A stretch of DNA of 43,921 bases, taken from NCBI GenBank assembly GCA_025449115.1, contig JAHLKC010000213.1:1-43921 (forward strand), read 5' to 3'. Each line of letters starts with the position of its first letter. Positions within the stretch are counted from its first letter, which is position 1. The DNA comes from Chytridium lagenaria. Lineage: Eukaryota; Chytridiomycota; Chytridiomycetes; Chytridiales; Chytridiaceae. The notes beneath the pieces were generated by a model that was given only the letters and a program-made list of their open reading frames with translations, did not search any database and was not told where the DNA came from. Positions 11,236 through 22,719 of this stretch are shown in pieces. The position numbers were made by a program, and so were the translations under genes.

Positions 11236-14200
11236 ATGACGAAAGAGAATGACAACAAACCTGTGATGTTTGATGGCACACAATTCCACATCTGGAAGTA
11301 CGCATGATTGGGTACTTGAAAGGCAAAGGCCTTTGGAAGATCGTCGATAAGGGCTGGACGCCCTATGCAGTTGTTGACACGCCTACAAATGCCGAAAAGA
11401 AGACCAGGTTAGAAGAAAAAGACCTGGACATGAAAGCAAAAGCAAGAATCAAATCAAGAGTTCACAACATTATCCTACCGTTGATACAGGACAAACCCAC
11501 GGCAGAGGCGACTTGGGATAAAATTATCGAGACCTATGAGAGAAAGGCTCAGACAACAGAAACGCGATTAGACGTAAACTCACGAACTTGAAGATGAAAG
11601 AAGAAGACGACTTGAAGACATACATCGCGGAAGTCTCATCAACCCTTCAGCAACTGAGGGCTGCAGGGCAGGACACGGCAACCCAGCAACACATCTCCAT
11701 CCTCCTTACACCCTCCCTGAAGCATACGACATCATCGTCAACCTTCTTGAGAACGAGCCAAAGCCAAGGCTGACTATGCCTATGTCGTCGGAAAGCTGTT
11801 AGATCATGAAACGAAACTGAAAGAGAGAAAGAAGGAAGATGAAGATAACGAAGGCGCCCAGGCTCATGCTGCGGGACGTTACAACAACCAGCAACAAAGA
11901 CATCGCGGTGATGAGGACCAAGAATGCTACAATGGCGAAAAGAGAGGTCACCTAGCAAGAGACTGCTGGAGCGCGAGAAGACATAACGACAACAGAAACA
12001 AAAGACATAACGAACCTCAAGCTCAACCTGCGGCTGCAGGAAAGAGGGTTTTCCGTGGAAGAGGGCGAGGAGGTTTCCTTGGTTGAGGAGGACGGGGAAG
12101 AGGAGGTCGAGGCCGAGGTGTTGGAATCGAGGACCTAACGCAAACCTTGCAAACCAAAACAACAATCAGAACAATAACAACGGAGGGAATCCTGTGGTAT
12201 TTGTTGCAGCAGTACCTACCGTCAACATGAGCTCAGAAGGCCGTCCGCAGACTAGAGACACTAGATGGATGTTAGACTCTGGAGCCACTCACCACATGAC
12301 GTTCCAGCGCAACATCCTGTCGAACTACCGCTCCATTCAGTGCAACGTCAGCACTGCCGACAACAACAGCAATCTTGAATCCCGTGAAGTTGGTGACTGT
12401 GAGTGAAGATTAGAAATGGCGAAAGAACCGGAACGTTAATACTCAAAACGTTTTGTACGTACCAAACAGCGGACGGAACCTAATCTCGCTTGGGATGGCG
12501 AGAAAGAAGGACCTTGATATCTTTCCAAAGGATGACGGATTCGACCTTAAACCAACCGTCAGCGCAAGCACTTGCAACGTTCACCTACAGCAGCAAAGAG
12601 AACCTCATCTACCTTGATCAAGTGATTGAATTCAAGCCAAGCACCGCCACGGCAAAAGCCGAGAAGTCTCTGACACCGCACCAATGGCACTTGCGGATGG
12701 GTCACTAGGAAAGAAGGAAGTGAAGAAGTTAATAAAGGTAGCAACGGGGAACAACATGACGAATGAAGAAGACACTTATCTTTTTGAGGGATGTGTTGAT
12801 GGGAAAATGACAAGGTTATCATTTCCTGACAAACCAATGAGTTGAAGGCCAAAGACCCTCTCGAGAAAATCCATGTGATATCGTCGGACCTATGAAAACC
12901 GCGTCAAATGGTGGCGCACGTTACTTCCTTACCATTGTCGATAGCGCAACAAACTACGTTACCGTTTACCTGTGCAAGAAGAAGAATGAGTCGTTCAAGT
13001 TCATCAAAATTTTAAAGAAGAAGCCGAGAAGAAAATCAAAAGGAACTCATTGAAGTGGTGGCGGCGAATTCAACAACAAACAGATGAAGGATTGGTGCTT
13101 AAAGCATGGGATTCGACTTTACCTTCACCATGCCGTACACACCGCAACAGAACGGTGTTGCCGAACGGATGAACAGGACCTTGAACGAGAGGTCTAAAAG
13201 CATGTTAAGCTCTTCAAAACTCGAAACGCGTTACCTCATTAACCGATCACCAACCCGAACGAACGAACAAGATGCAACGCCGCTTGAGAGATTCGCTGGA
13301 GTGAAACCTGACTTGTCGAGACTTCGTGGTTGGGGTTGCCTGGCACTTGTCTTGATACCCAAGCAGCAACGAAAGAAGGGAGACTTTAACGCACGACGTG
13401 TGCTCTCGTTGGGTATGAGCCGCTGGGCTATCGCCTTTGGGATTTGCAAACGAATAAGTTGGTTAGAAGCAAGTCAGTGATTTTTAACGAGGGAGTAATG
13501 GCGGCAGAAGCAGAGAAGGGAGAATCAAAGTTTGAAGGGGAGGTTCAAGAGTGGAAAAACGACCTAGACTTACCGGATTACTCACAGACTCGTCAAGCTC
13601 TGGTGGAAGTGAAGTTGATACGGCGGTAAACGACGAAGAGTCTGAAGATGACGAAGATGATAATGTTAGTTATCATACACCGATCGCGAGACGATGAAGA
13701 TGAAGAAAGAGAGGAACCTCACTCACCTACGGTTCGTCGATCCGGTGGAAGAAGAGTTCCAAACTTCCGTGAAGACCTGGATGACCATACGAAACATCCC
13801 TTCGAAGGTCATCACGGAACAAGAAGAAGCCTGGAGAGTTTTGGACGGTTAGACCATCAGCAAACACGGCATCGTTAGAAGATGACGACGAACCAAAGAC
13901 CTACCAGGAAGCGATGGGTAGGAAGGAGAAGGACGAGTGGAGGAAAGCGATGGAGGAGGAAATGAAAAGTTTGGTTGAGATGGGAACATGGAGGTTGGTT
14001 CCCCGACCTAAAGGAGAAAGATTATTAAATCAGGATGGGTGTACAAAACAAAGCGAGATGAGTTGGGAAATCTCGACAAACGGAAAGCTAGATTTGTCGC
14101 TAAAGGTTATTCGCAAAAACAAGGAATCGACTATGACGAAGAAGTTCGCACCTGTCATCAAGCAAGCAACGCTGAGAGTGATGCTTGCGGTCGCTTGTCA

Positions 14201-14638
14201 AGAAAACATGGAGATTGGCAATACGACGTCAAGACCGCGTTCTTGAATGGGAAGTTGGAAGATCATGAGATATACATCGAACAGCCGAAGGATTCGTCGT
14301 CAAAGGGAAAGAAGACTGGGTGTGCCTGTGCATGAAGAGCCTCTATGGACTCGTGCAAGCACCAATGTGTTTCAACACCGACTTGAACACGTTAAGGAGG
14401 AGTTAGACCGATCAGAAAAACGGTTCATGAGACGTTACCGAGGTACGAGAGCTCCAAGTTTTCGTTATGTCTGGGGTGGCAATGTCGCTATGATCGTGTA
14501 AAAGGAAAGATTGTGGTGTTCCAGCAGAGATACATCGAAACAATGGGTCAAAAGCTGGAATTACCGAAAACTCTTTTACACTATACCTCAATGGACGCCG
14601 TGAAGAAACTCCTGAAGAACATGGAAGGGCAGATAATG
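11236..14638 (+). pseudogene. copia gag-protease-integrase-RT, frameshifted
   Basis: Gag starts MTKENDNKPVMFDGT at 11236. A Gln/Asn/Gly-rich region and zinc-knuckle remnant follow near 11900-12200. The protease motif LDSGATHHM lies near 12270. The pre-integrase motif WHLRMGH is near 12690, and the integrase core includes TIVDSATNYV and YTPQQNGVAERMNRTL near 13130. RT includes KTAFLNGKLEDH near 14235. Many frame changes break it. Compared with the reversed copia at 7.5-9.7 kb, about 115 bp holding the catalytic YVDD is deleted near 14392, so the RT is dead independently of the insertion at 14637. Confidence 0.85.
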
Positions 14639-14688
14639 CCTATCTCCGAAATTCAGTTCTGGAGAAAAAAGGCCTCGCAGGCGGGCTA
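14637..14688 (-). repeat. Ngaro-type terminal repeat B2
   Basis: About 51 bp matching B1 at 15037-15087: TGCCTAT, ATTCAG, CTGGAGAAAAA and GGCCTCG are in the same order with a few substitutions and small gaps. It forms the outer 3' end of the element against copia sequence. Confidence 0.75.
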
Positions 14689-14870
14689 AAAGGAGCCCGA
14701 AGCGAGACAAGAGAGAGAAAACCACAAAATAAAGAAAGAAGAGTTAAAAGAAATGAGAGTGAAAAAGCAGAGAATCAAAAAGAGGAAAGGGGAGGAGGGG
14801 AAGGGAGCCAGGGTGTGAGAAGACAAAGCGGCCGGAAAGAGAAAAGTAGGTGAAAGGGGATGGTGGTGGG

Positions 14871-15036
14871 ACAAAGCAACTTGACTGCATGGTACGGTGC
14901 AGTTGAGTTGGATAAAATGAAGAAGATGTCTTCATTTTCTCCACTCCTCGACTCCTTGTGTACACAATGTCCGACTTTGTCCGGACGTTGTGTAACACAA
15001 TGGAGTCCTCCTGAGTAGAGCGAATTCAGGAGATTA
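14871..15036 (-). repeat. Ngaro-type repeat A2
   Basis: This 166 bp block is near-identical to A1 at 20571-20736. It joins directly to B1. That internal A-B junction mirrors the junction that would form if the two outer ends were joined, as the circular-intermediate model for this group predicts. Confidence 0.8.
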
Positions 15037-15087
15037 TGCCTATTATCTCCAATATTCAGCTCTGGAGAAAAAGGCCTCGAGCGGGCT
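15037..15087 (-). repeat. Ngaro-type repeat B1
   Basis: This is the internal copy of the short terminal repeat, directly abutting A2. It differs from B2 by a few substitutions and small indels. Confidence 0.75.
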
Positions 15088-15174
15088 GGCTATGCTCTCG
15101 CCAATGCTCAAAGTCCCCTAGGATAGAGCCCAGGGAGAGGACCAATTCTCAAACAAAGAAAAGAAAGAAGATGT

Positions 15175-16568
15175 TTATTGTGGTTGAAAGGTAAGTTGGC
15201 TAAAAAACAGGAAAGACGGGAGGTGAGTCTTCCAGGAAACCAAAGCGCGTTGCCAATCTGAGAGCACACGTTGAGAGGAAGGAGAAACCGCGGCGGAAAG
15301 CTGAGCATAGCGAGCAGCCGTGGTAGCAGAGCGCCAATGGCCGGCGGACATGACGAGAGGGATGCGGTCGTCGGAAAGGACGGTGGAGATGGCGGTAGCA
15401 ACCCGTAAACCATGAAGGGTCTCGTTGTTGTATCCGGTAGTGGCGTGTAAAGCGGCACTGAAACGAGATTGGAAAGCTTGGTAGCTCGCAGAACGGCGGG
15501 GATTATGAGTATGCGGAGTAAAGGAGGGAAAGACAAATGGCCCGGCCAGAAGGGAGAGGCCGACGGTGTGGCATTCCTCCGCATAATCACGGAGGGCAGA
15601 GATGACGCACTGAGTGGGGTTGGGGTCAAACAAAAACCGCAATACGTTCCACTGTGCTGGCTTTAACTGTCTTACCTGTGAATAACGCGATATGAAGACC
15701 CGAGCCGTCAGGCAGCCAAGTAACGGCCTGGGGATCCAATCGAGTAATATCCCCCCCTCGGTAACCCGCTGCCGCCATGAGAAGACAGAATGCGATATTT
15801 TGCAAAGCGATGAGACGGGTATAGAGGCCTTCGACGGGCGATGGAGGGAGGCACGGGAAGCGACGGATCGCCAGAAGGTGACTGCAGTCGAGAGTGTAGA
15901 AGGAAAGACGGGAGTAGCTTGAACGGGAGTCAGAAGAGCCGCCTGGCCTTCACGTTGGAGAAAGGAAAGGTATTGGGATACCAGGAGGGAGTCCGCCGGG
16001 TTGCCGGAGGAGGAGGTCGGGCAGGGATCGACGAGACCAGCCGCGTGGAGAGCGGTTTTCAGCAGACTAATATGGCGCGCAATAGAAGCAGGAGCCGCGC
16101 GGACCGGGTAAAGCAGCAACGCACTGTGGAGGAAGTAAGCGGTGGGGACAGGAGGACGGGTTGGGGCACGCTGGCCACAAGTGTCCAAGAGACGGTTTTG
16201 GGTGTGGCGGCTCCTCGGTGGGGGCAAGAGGAATGCTGGTATTGGGTGTTAGCGGTGATGTCCTTAGAGATCAAGAAATCGACCACCGTCGAAGAAGTAG
16301 CCAGCGGCAGGGGACCGTCCAGGGAGGAAAGGTAGGAAGTAAAAGCCGACAAGGTGCGGTCCTTGAGGATGGTCTTGGGAAGCGATTGCAGAGAAACATG
16401 GAAAGCCTGACGACGGTGAGATATATAGGAGGGAGTCGGGTCCAGCGGAGGAGAGGTAGGTTGGGCTGTGGGAACAAGAGTGCCGCCAGAGGGGCAGAAA
16501 ATGTATGAGACTTGCAATGGAGATGCGCAGCATCCACAGGACGGAAGAGGGCGAGAGGTGGGAACCAT
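15175..16568 (-). pseudogene. tyrosine recombinase of the Ngaro-type element
   Basis: The continuous frame from 16227 to 15175 (350 residues) ends in a tyrosine-recombinase catalytic core. HGLR supplies the first Arg, AGHWR the His/Trp block, and TTAARYAQL the Tyr nucleophile. The upstream part in the next frame (16568-16059) looks like the N-terminal helical domain, so the gene is joined across a frameshift near 16230 or was longer than one frame. The enzyme would integrate a circular DNA form, which fits the absence of a clear target duplication. Confidence 0.8.
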
Positions 16569-16951
16569 GAGACAGGTGGGAAGAGATGCACAGCAATGAT
16601 AATGTAATTGTCAAAAGGGAAAAACAATTCAGAAAGAACGGTGAAATACCCAGAAATCATACGGGAGAGGTAACGGGGTAAGTGTGCGGGTAGTCTTACA
16701 ATATCCCTCAATGAGAAGTTCACCCCAAGAGCCCAGTAGCCACGAAGACGTCGCGGCCTGAGTAAGGGGAAGCCACCAAGAATGGAGTAAACGCGGACAA
16801 TAATAGTGAAGGAAACAGGAAGAGATAAAAGGAAGTCAACAGTGGGTTTAAGAAGGGTGAAAGGTGGGTAAACATATAAATGTTCAAGTGGGAGGTCGGA
16901 AGAAGGAGACCAAGCAAACAAATTGGTACCCGCGAACTCGGAACAGAGGTA

Positions 16952-19530
16952 TCAAGATAGGAGACGGGGGTGTTTGGCGGTGAGGGGCGTAGCTATAGCG
17001 TCCATCGTGAAAGGACCGTGACATGCGAGGATACGATTAAAAGCAGGTAAGGTAAGGGAGTAGTCCCCATGAGAGGACTCGCGCGAGATATTATCCGCCT
17101 CCACATTCAGAGCACCCGGAACATGGTGGAATGACAAACGTAAACCGGCAACTCGGGCAAGTTTGAAAATGCGACGGACCTCAGAGTTGATAGCGAGGGA
17201 GCGCGAGGAGCCTTTGACGAGAGCCTGATACAGACCAGAATTATCGACACCCACATCTAACCAGTCGCGCGGAGTAGGAGACCGCAAAGCGGAGGCCAAC
17301 GACGGAGAAACGTATACATCCACAAAAACGCGAGAGAGGTGAGGAAGAAAAGCTTCTAAAGTACGACGGCAGGCAACAGCCTCACGGAGGTTAATAGAGG
17401 AGCCTGAAGCGGGTAGTAAGCTTGGTTCTAAGTCACCACCGGCTTGAGGATCGCGAGTGGAAGGTATGAAAGTAAGGGATGAGGAGGGGTGGGCAGAGGA
17501 AGAAGTGGGTGCAGATAAGTAGAGGTGCCCACCCCACCGGGTGTTACTGGTGTCAGTACGAACAGTTAGGATGCGGTGAGTGGAGGTAGCCCACAGATAA
17601 GGAATGTTCGCCGTAACCAAAGACTTCCAGAGGGCCAGCTCGCCCTGAAGGGACGAAGTAAGATGGACAGTTATGGTAGATGTGTTGGACGATGGAGATG
17701 GGAGAGAGAGGCGGGTAGCGGCAATGGCCATATATAGGAGGCGAGTAAATGATAAGCCGCCAGGGATAATGAGAGAAAAATGGGCGCATTTGCCCGCGAA
17801 GCTTTCCAAAAGAGAAAGGGGAGCGGATGGGAGAGACAAGAGGTGGGAGGCCATGGCGAGAAAGGTAAGTCCTTATCCTCCGGGATAGAAAAAGTGCGGG
17901 AGGTCAGGTTGACAATAAACCCGAGGAAGCGGAGCTCTGGGGAAGAAATAAAGACAGACTTGGAGAGAGAGACGTAGTAACCCGGAAGGATGCAAACAAG
18001 GCACCAAACCGTAGTAGCGTCCGCTCCGCACAGGTGAAGGGACAGGTTGAGGGACAGGTTGCGCCCAAAGATGGACCAATAGCGGCGTGTTGATCCAGAT
18101 TAAGGCGGGGATCTTCCATGCGCAAACGTAACAAGTAAGAGCGATGGCCATTGTTTGGGTAATGTAGGGAGAGGGCGACCAGCCGAATACCAAAACGGTT
18201 GACACGAGGTAAGATGCAACACCCTCGATGGTCGCAGTGGTGCCAAAGTACCTGTAGCTGGAAGGGTGTAAGGGGAATGTTGTTAAAACAGCTGGCAATG
18301 TCGACAACTGCGGCGGAGGGAGCGGTCCAATATGTCAGAGATTGGATACCTTCCATGGTGAAGGTAATGGGCGCATCCAGCAATTTAGGAGGGTACAATC
18401 ATCGCATTTCTGTGGTTTCGTAGGTTCGATAAGAATTGGGTTGACCGTATGGAGGGAAGATGGAAAACCAGCAGAGACGGGGCCTAAGATGCGACGGGCC
18501 CGAGAACGAAGATCCTTGAGCGTAGAGGATGCAACGAAATCCGTGAATGCGGAGGGAACAGGGTATGATGGAGCGACCCGCGAGGTGGAGTAAGACCTCG
18601 ATAATGGCGAAAGTCGTCAACCCGGACCCCTTCAGAAACCCAACGACGAACCAAGTTGGCTTCATAAGGTGGAGAGTACGCCAAGACCTCCTCCCACATG
18701 GGGAGAGTAGAGGCATTCACGTAACCGGCCACAAATTCCGACGGATTTGGAAATGGGATGCCGTGAGGGGAAGCGTGAGTAGTCCCCGTAAGAAGGTCCG
18801 ACAAGTGAGCAGTTAAAGTGAACGACCGGCGGCCGTGATGGTACCGTCGGGAAAAACACCAAGAAGTCGGAACGGGAAGCTGGGCGGGAAAATGAAATAC
18901 ATGGTAAGGTGGAAACTCGGATGTATCAATATGAATGCAAAAAACACAATTAACCGGGTAAAGTTCAACAGAACAATGAAGGCGGGCACACACCACACTA
19001 GTAGCGCTGGGCTTGGAACAACGGTGAGTGCCATCCCGGCCGTAATGACCACGCCTTTTGAAGTGTCCACAGATGTTTAATTCCGTCGAGGGTTTAGTGC
19101 GGGAGTCACCCGATTGTTTAGAAGAGAAGTAATTCGCCGCGGGAGTCCATGGAACCTTTAGAGGTAGGGCGTTCATAAGGCGTTTGAGCAAGGCGACGAG
19201 TTTGGGTAATCTTAACGGCATTACCCAAGATGGCCGCGGCTAAAAGGGAAGCGTTGGGGTTTGGGACCAGCCAGCCAAACAGAGAGATGATGGCGGAAAG
19301 TTCGTTGCGGAGCGGCAGGAATTCCCCATCCGCAAGGCGGAAAAGGGACCGGTTAAGGATCGTTTTCCAGGGGAGGATTGAGTGGGGGAGAGGCAAAGGC
19401 AGTCAACCCCCACATCGTGGGAGAGTAGTGAGACGGCTGAAAAGCCCTCGCGTGAACGTAGCCAAGTTGGAGTAAGTTCCCTGTCATCAGAACGGAGAAA
19501 CTCGGTGGCCTCCGACCGAAAAGTACGCAA
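16952..19530 (-). pseudogene. RT-RNase H of the Ngaro-type element
   Basis: RNase H is clear between 17854 and 16952: LLESFAGKCAHFS at the RT/RNase H connection, RTDTSNTRWGGHL, INLREAVACRRTLEA, VDNSGLYQALVKGSS and GALNVEADNISR. These are the DIRS-type order and motifs. RT lies upstream in several frames. NASTLPMWEEVLAYSP (near 18700) belongs to the N-terminal part, and VVDIASCFNNIPLTP (near 18290) is the first catalytic Asp block. A clear YxDD could not be found, and several frameshifts occur, so the RT is probably inactive or the read is damaged. A Cys/His pattern (CGHFKRRGHYGRDGTHRC) near 19075 resembles a zinc knuckle. Confidence 0.75.
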
Positions 19531-19969
19531 AGCTTGCTTATAGATAGAAACATGCTATGCAGGGATTGAAGGTTAGAACAATCGCTGTGAGGTTGTAGGG
19601 CGTGAGGTGTTAAGCTGAGTGGAACTGGTCGGAATAAAACCAGAAAGGAAGCTGACGGGGGTGTGTCAGGTGCAAGCCAGGGGTGTGCTCAAGAAAAGCT
19701 GGCGGAAGGCATGCCAGGAAGAAGGCTGGTTGAGACAACCAGAAGAAAAGGAGGCTGGTTAGATATAACCAAGGCGCCGGCCAATATGCCAGGTAAAAAG
19801 TGCAAAAGAGCATGCACAAGGAGGTGGAAACCACACGCAATGGTAAAGGAAAGAGAACTGAAAGAAAAAACAAAAGGATGTAATAAATGAAAGAATAAAT
19901 ACTTACTGGGGTAAAAGGTCAGTAGAAAAACATCATTGTCCCGAATAAATTGACCAATACCAATCACAG

Positions 19970-20570
19970 TAGCAGGAGGGATATGGGCGCGGAATTAGCT
20001 GTTTCTCCTTTCCAAGGCAGCAATCGATCCTAAAGGGCTCGGATGATCATAGCTGCCTCTTCTAATTCACGCCGAGCTATGGCGAGGGCATCGGGAAGCC
20101 CATTGTCGTTGTTAAAAGCAAGTCCGTTGCCGATTTGGCCGTCGTGACCGCCATTACCGGCGTCGCCGCCGTTAGCGCCATTTCCTGCGTCGCCGCCATG
20201 AGGCCGTTGCCGGCGCCTCCGTCGTTACCGCCATCACCGTCAGCTCCGTTGCTGGCACCGCAACACCAGCGCCAATGCCGGCCATGGCTACACCAACGCC
20301 GCCACCACCAGGGGGGGGGAGGGATCTGAATAGCGGGAGGGAGGAAAGGGGTAAGGTTCGTTACCGGATCCACCGCAGGACGAGGGACGACTGCTGAAAG
20401 TGCTGCCATGATGCGAGGTTGCATAGCGATCAGAGCCTTTGGCCAGGGACAAGGCATACCGACAGAGGTTGCTATCGTCTTCAAAGGACGCCATCCCAGG
20501 TCGTCAAGTGAGCATCCAAAGGTGGGGGAGGCGGGAGGGGGTCCATGATCGATCAAAGGGAAGCGAAGAA
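19970..20570 (-). pseudogene. gag-like region of the Ngaro-type element
   Basis: This is the first coding region after repeat A1. It has a short Ala/Arg/Glu-rich helical stretch (ALAIARRELEEAAMI, near 20080) and Gly/Asp/Asn- and Pro-rich low complexity (20150-20350), with frame changes. Position and composition suggest gag; no diagnostic motif is visible. Confidence 0.45.
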
Positions 20571-20736
20571 ACAAAGCAACTTGACTGCACGGTACGGTGC
20601 AGTTGAGTTGGATAAAATAAAGAAGATGTCTTCATTTTCTCCACTCCTTGACTCCTTGTGTACACAATGTCCGACTTTGTCCGGACGTTGTGTAACACAA
20701 TGGAGTCCTCCTGAGTAGAGCGAATTCAGGAGATTA
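20571..20736 (-). repeat. Ngaro-type repeat A1
   Basis: This is the outer 5' repeat of the element, 166 bp, near-identical to A2. Copia coding sequence resumes immediately outside it. Confidence 0.8.
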
Positions 20737-20737
20737 C

Positions 20738-21425
20738 AGAAACGAACGAGAAGAATCAAGGATGCCGACAGTACACTGGATCCTTGATGCATGCGATGGT
20801 TGGGACAAGACCTGATATTGCATTCGCACTCGGAATGAGCGCTAGATTTCAAGCGAACCCTTACCCTGCACATGGGATGCGCTTTACCGAACGTGTGGAT
20901 ACTTACAGCAAACGAAGCAGTTGGGAATTCAGTATACTCAAAAGGACAAGCTGGAATTGGTATGCAGACGCCGACATGGGAACTGATCCGGACGACATGA
21001 AGTCAACGAGTGGTTTTGTAATCACTTTGAACAGAGGAGCTATGGTGTGGGGAACGAAAAAGCAAGCAACGACGGCTCAGTCCACTGCCGAGGCGGAATA
21101 TGTTTCGTTGAGTGAAGCATCGTCGCATATGATATGGGTCAGCCAACTTCTGGGGGAGTTGGGTTATACGCTTAATGACCCTCCGGTGATTTACGGCGAC
21201 AACACTACGGGAAATTCCCTCGCAAGCCCGCCAATAATTTCGCAGAGTTTGCGACATGTGGACAGAAGGTTCCACGTCATACGAGATAGAGTTAACGCGA
21301 AGAAAATACGCGTTGAGTACCTGAACACAAAGGAGCAACCTGCAGACTTGTTCACGAAAGCTTTGCCTAGAACGAAATTTGGAGAATTACGAGCAAAGTT
21401 CGGAATGGTTAAAGTGGTTGACTAA
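20738..21425 (+). pseudogene. copia RNase H, 3' part of the interrupted element
   Basis: This continues the copia frame after the Ngaro-type insertion: NEKNQG, GTRPDIAFALGMSARF, then YADADMGTDPDDMKSTSGF, STAEAEYVSLSEA and IYGDNTTG. It ends VVD and a stop at 21423, just upstream of the polypurine tract and 3' LTR. The part from 20784 is a continuous 213-residue frame, apart from a small deletion upstream of YADAD. The RNase H catalytic Asp and Glu positions are visible. Confidence 0.85.
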
Positions 21426-21456
21426 AAGTGGAAGATTAGAAAGCTGAGGGGGAGAA

Positions 21457-21849
21457 TGTTGGGTTATTCATCTTTCTATTTTGTTTTATTCACCCACATT
21501 CGTATTTTTGTCTAAGTTGTTTTTCCCCGAACTTTTTTTATTTACGTGTTAAATTAAGTTTTGATTTGATCAGTTGTATTGAGATCCTAATTCCATTTGA
21601 GGATGTGTTAATCCCTTAACTTCATTTTTTATGTTTAAATTATGATACGTAATAGGAGGGATTTACAGGTCATGAGTTCTGTTGTAAATCCCCACCTTCT
21701 ACATGTATTACAAAAAGAGTTAACATCAATATATGGAAGTTTCATAGTTATTAGCTCCCTGTCACCTCTGGAGACTCCATCATCATTTTATAGTTTATTC
21801 ACTTTATTAATTCTCTATATTTAATTACATTTGAGCCCCAACCCCTACA
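21457..21849 (+). repeat. copia 3' LTR
   Basis: This LTR is 393 bp, TGTTGGG...CCCCTACA, directly followed by the ATTAA duplication. The AC-TAC box that supplies ACGCGT in the 5' LTR reads ACGTGT here, a one-base change. Confidence 0.85.
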
Positions 21850-22130
21850 ATTAAAACACCTTTCCTAAGATCAAGATCCTCAGGAAGGATTCCTTTCTCT
21901 AGAAGCTTGATGACATTTGGTGAATCTCAAGTCATCTCTCTGGGCTTTAATAAAGTCACCGGATCTCTGTCCATTAGCCGTGAAGGCATCAGAAACAGTA
22001 TTTTTACCTCTATCATTTGCAGAAGGCCAAGGGTTGTTTGGGGCTTCGTGAGGCGGCTCTTGATCAGGTAGTTCAAGTGCTAGTAATGAGATCATGTTAT
22101 ACCATAATCATTGTGGTGAGCATCGCTGTG
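21850..22130 (-). pseudogene. gypsy fragment continuing across the copia insertion
   Basis: On the minus strand one reads LLALELPDQEPP and then FIKAQRDDLRFTKCHQ followed by a LEKGIL-type stretch. This is the kind of linker found between gypsy RNase H and integrase. It joins to 10722 when the copia element and one ATTAA are removed. The similarity is weak and the identification rests mainly on this continuity. Confidence 0.55.
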
Positions 22131-22719
22131 CTCTAAAACCAATTCAACCATCTCATGGTGAGTCATGTCAAAGTACAATAGCTAAAGTAACAAATAAAAG
22201 TGCATGGCGGGCAAGAGCCCCCAGCCAAGGGTAGGAATAATCTACCTCTTAAGTTGATTTGCTTAGTGTTTAAAATATAAGTTTAATGTGGGGTTTTACT
22301 TAATGTATCCAAAAAGCTTATAATAAATAAGGGAACAGACTCCCTTTTATACGATTACATGTATGTCTCTAATTGTTCTTCCTTCCTCACGATACTTTCT
22401 GTCTAGACTAATCCATCCACCTAGCTTTCCCTCCAAGACACACACAGCACACCCCGCATACCACTCCACCTATCCAATATCCCATCCACCTGTCTACAAC
22501 TGATAACAAAGTGGGTGTTCCTTCTTGGTGGTGAAACTGGCTGATACCAACAACGAGAGAGACTCTTGGTGGTTAGGTACTTGGCCCCGTCTCAATAACC
22601 AAAAGGGATGAAAACAATAATAAAGATATTGGACAAACGCGGAAACAAAGAAAACAAATAACAAAAGAAATGTAGATGAACTTTGACAAGTCAGTGAAGC
22701 CACAAATGGTGGTTAACAT
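22131..22719. other. no recognised gene
   Basis: There is no convincing coding frame. A minus-strand open frame at 22703-22494 is hydrophobic, but nothing supports it. The region probably consists of degraded transposon sequence. Confidence 0.35.

Larger units (their letters stand above)
14637..20736 (-). mobile_element. Ngaro/DIRS-type tyrosine-recombinase retroelement with split direct repeats
   Basis: The element is inserted in copia pol, read on the minus strand. It encodes a gag-like region, RT, RNase H and a tyrosine recombinase, the gene set of the DIRS/Ngaro group. It has no LTRs. Instead there is a 166 bp direct repeat, A1 20571-20736 and A2 14871-15036. A second pair of about 51 bp is B1 15037-15087 and B2 14637-14688. 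In transcription order the layout is A1-genes-B1-A2-B2, the split-direct-repeat design of Ngaro and PAT elements, though about 180 bp separates A2 from B2 here. Coding frames carry several breaks. Confidence 0.85.
10723..21849 (+). mobile_element. copia element with both LTRs and target duplication, interrupted by an Ngaro-type element
   Basis: Both LTRs (10723-11119 and 21457-21849) start TGTTGGG and end CCCCTACA, and perfect ATTAA duplications flank the whole (10718-10722 and 21850-21854). Without the 6.1 kb insertion at 14637-20736 it is about 5.0 kb, the normal copia size. Domain order is gag, protease, integrase, RT, RNase H, which is copia-specific. A TGG immediately after the 5' LTR may be the primer-binding site, and GCTGAGGGGGAGA before the 3' LTR is a polypurine tract. 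It interrupts the reversed gypsy element. Confidence 0.9.

Noticed and set aside
11647..12165. 172-residue minus-strand open frame
   Set aside because: It is antisense to copia gag, with Cys/Phe/Leu-rich composition produced by the Gln/Arg-rich coding strand; there is no domain.
15841..16335. 164-residue plus-strand frame
   Set aside because: It is antisense to the tyrosine recombinase; Gly/Arg/Glu composition mirrors the coding strand.
16271..16921. 216-residue minus-strand hydrophobic frame in the Ngaro-type element
   Set aside because: It is out of frame with the recombinase and RNase H on either side and is Pro/Leu/Phe-rich without motifs; it may partly be linker, but not a separate gene.
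20135..20329. Ala/Pro-rich plus-strand frame
   Set aside because: It is antisense to the gag-like GC-rich low-complexity region of the Ngaro-type element.
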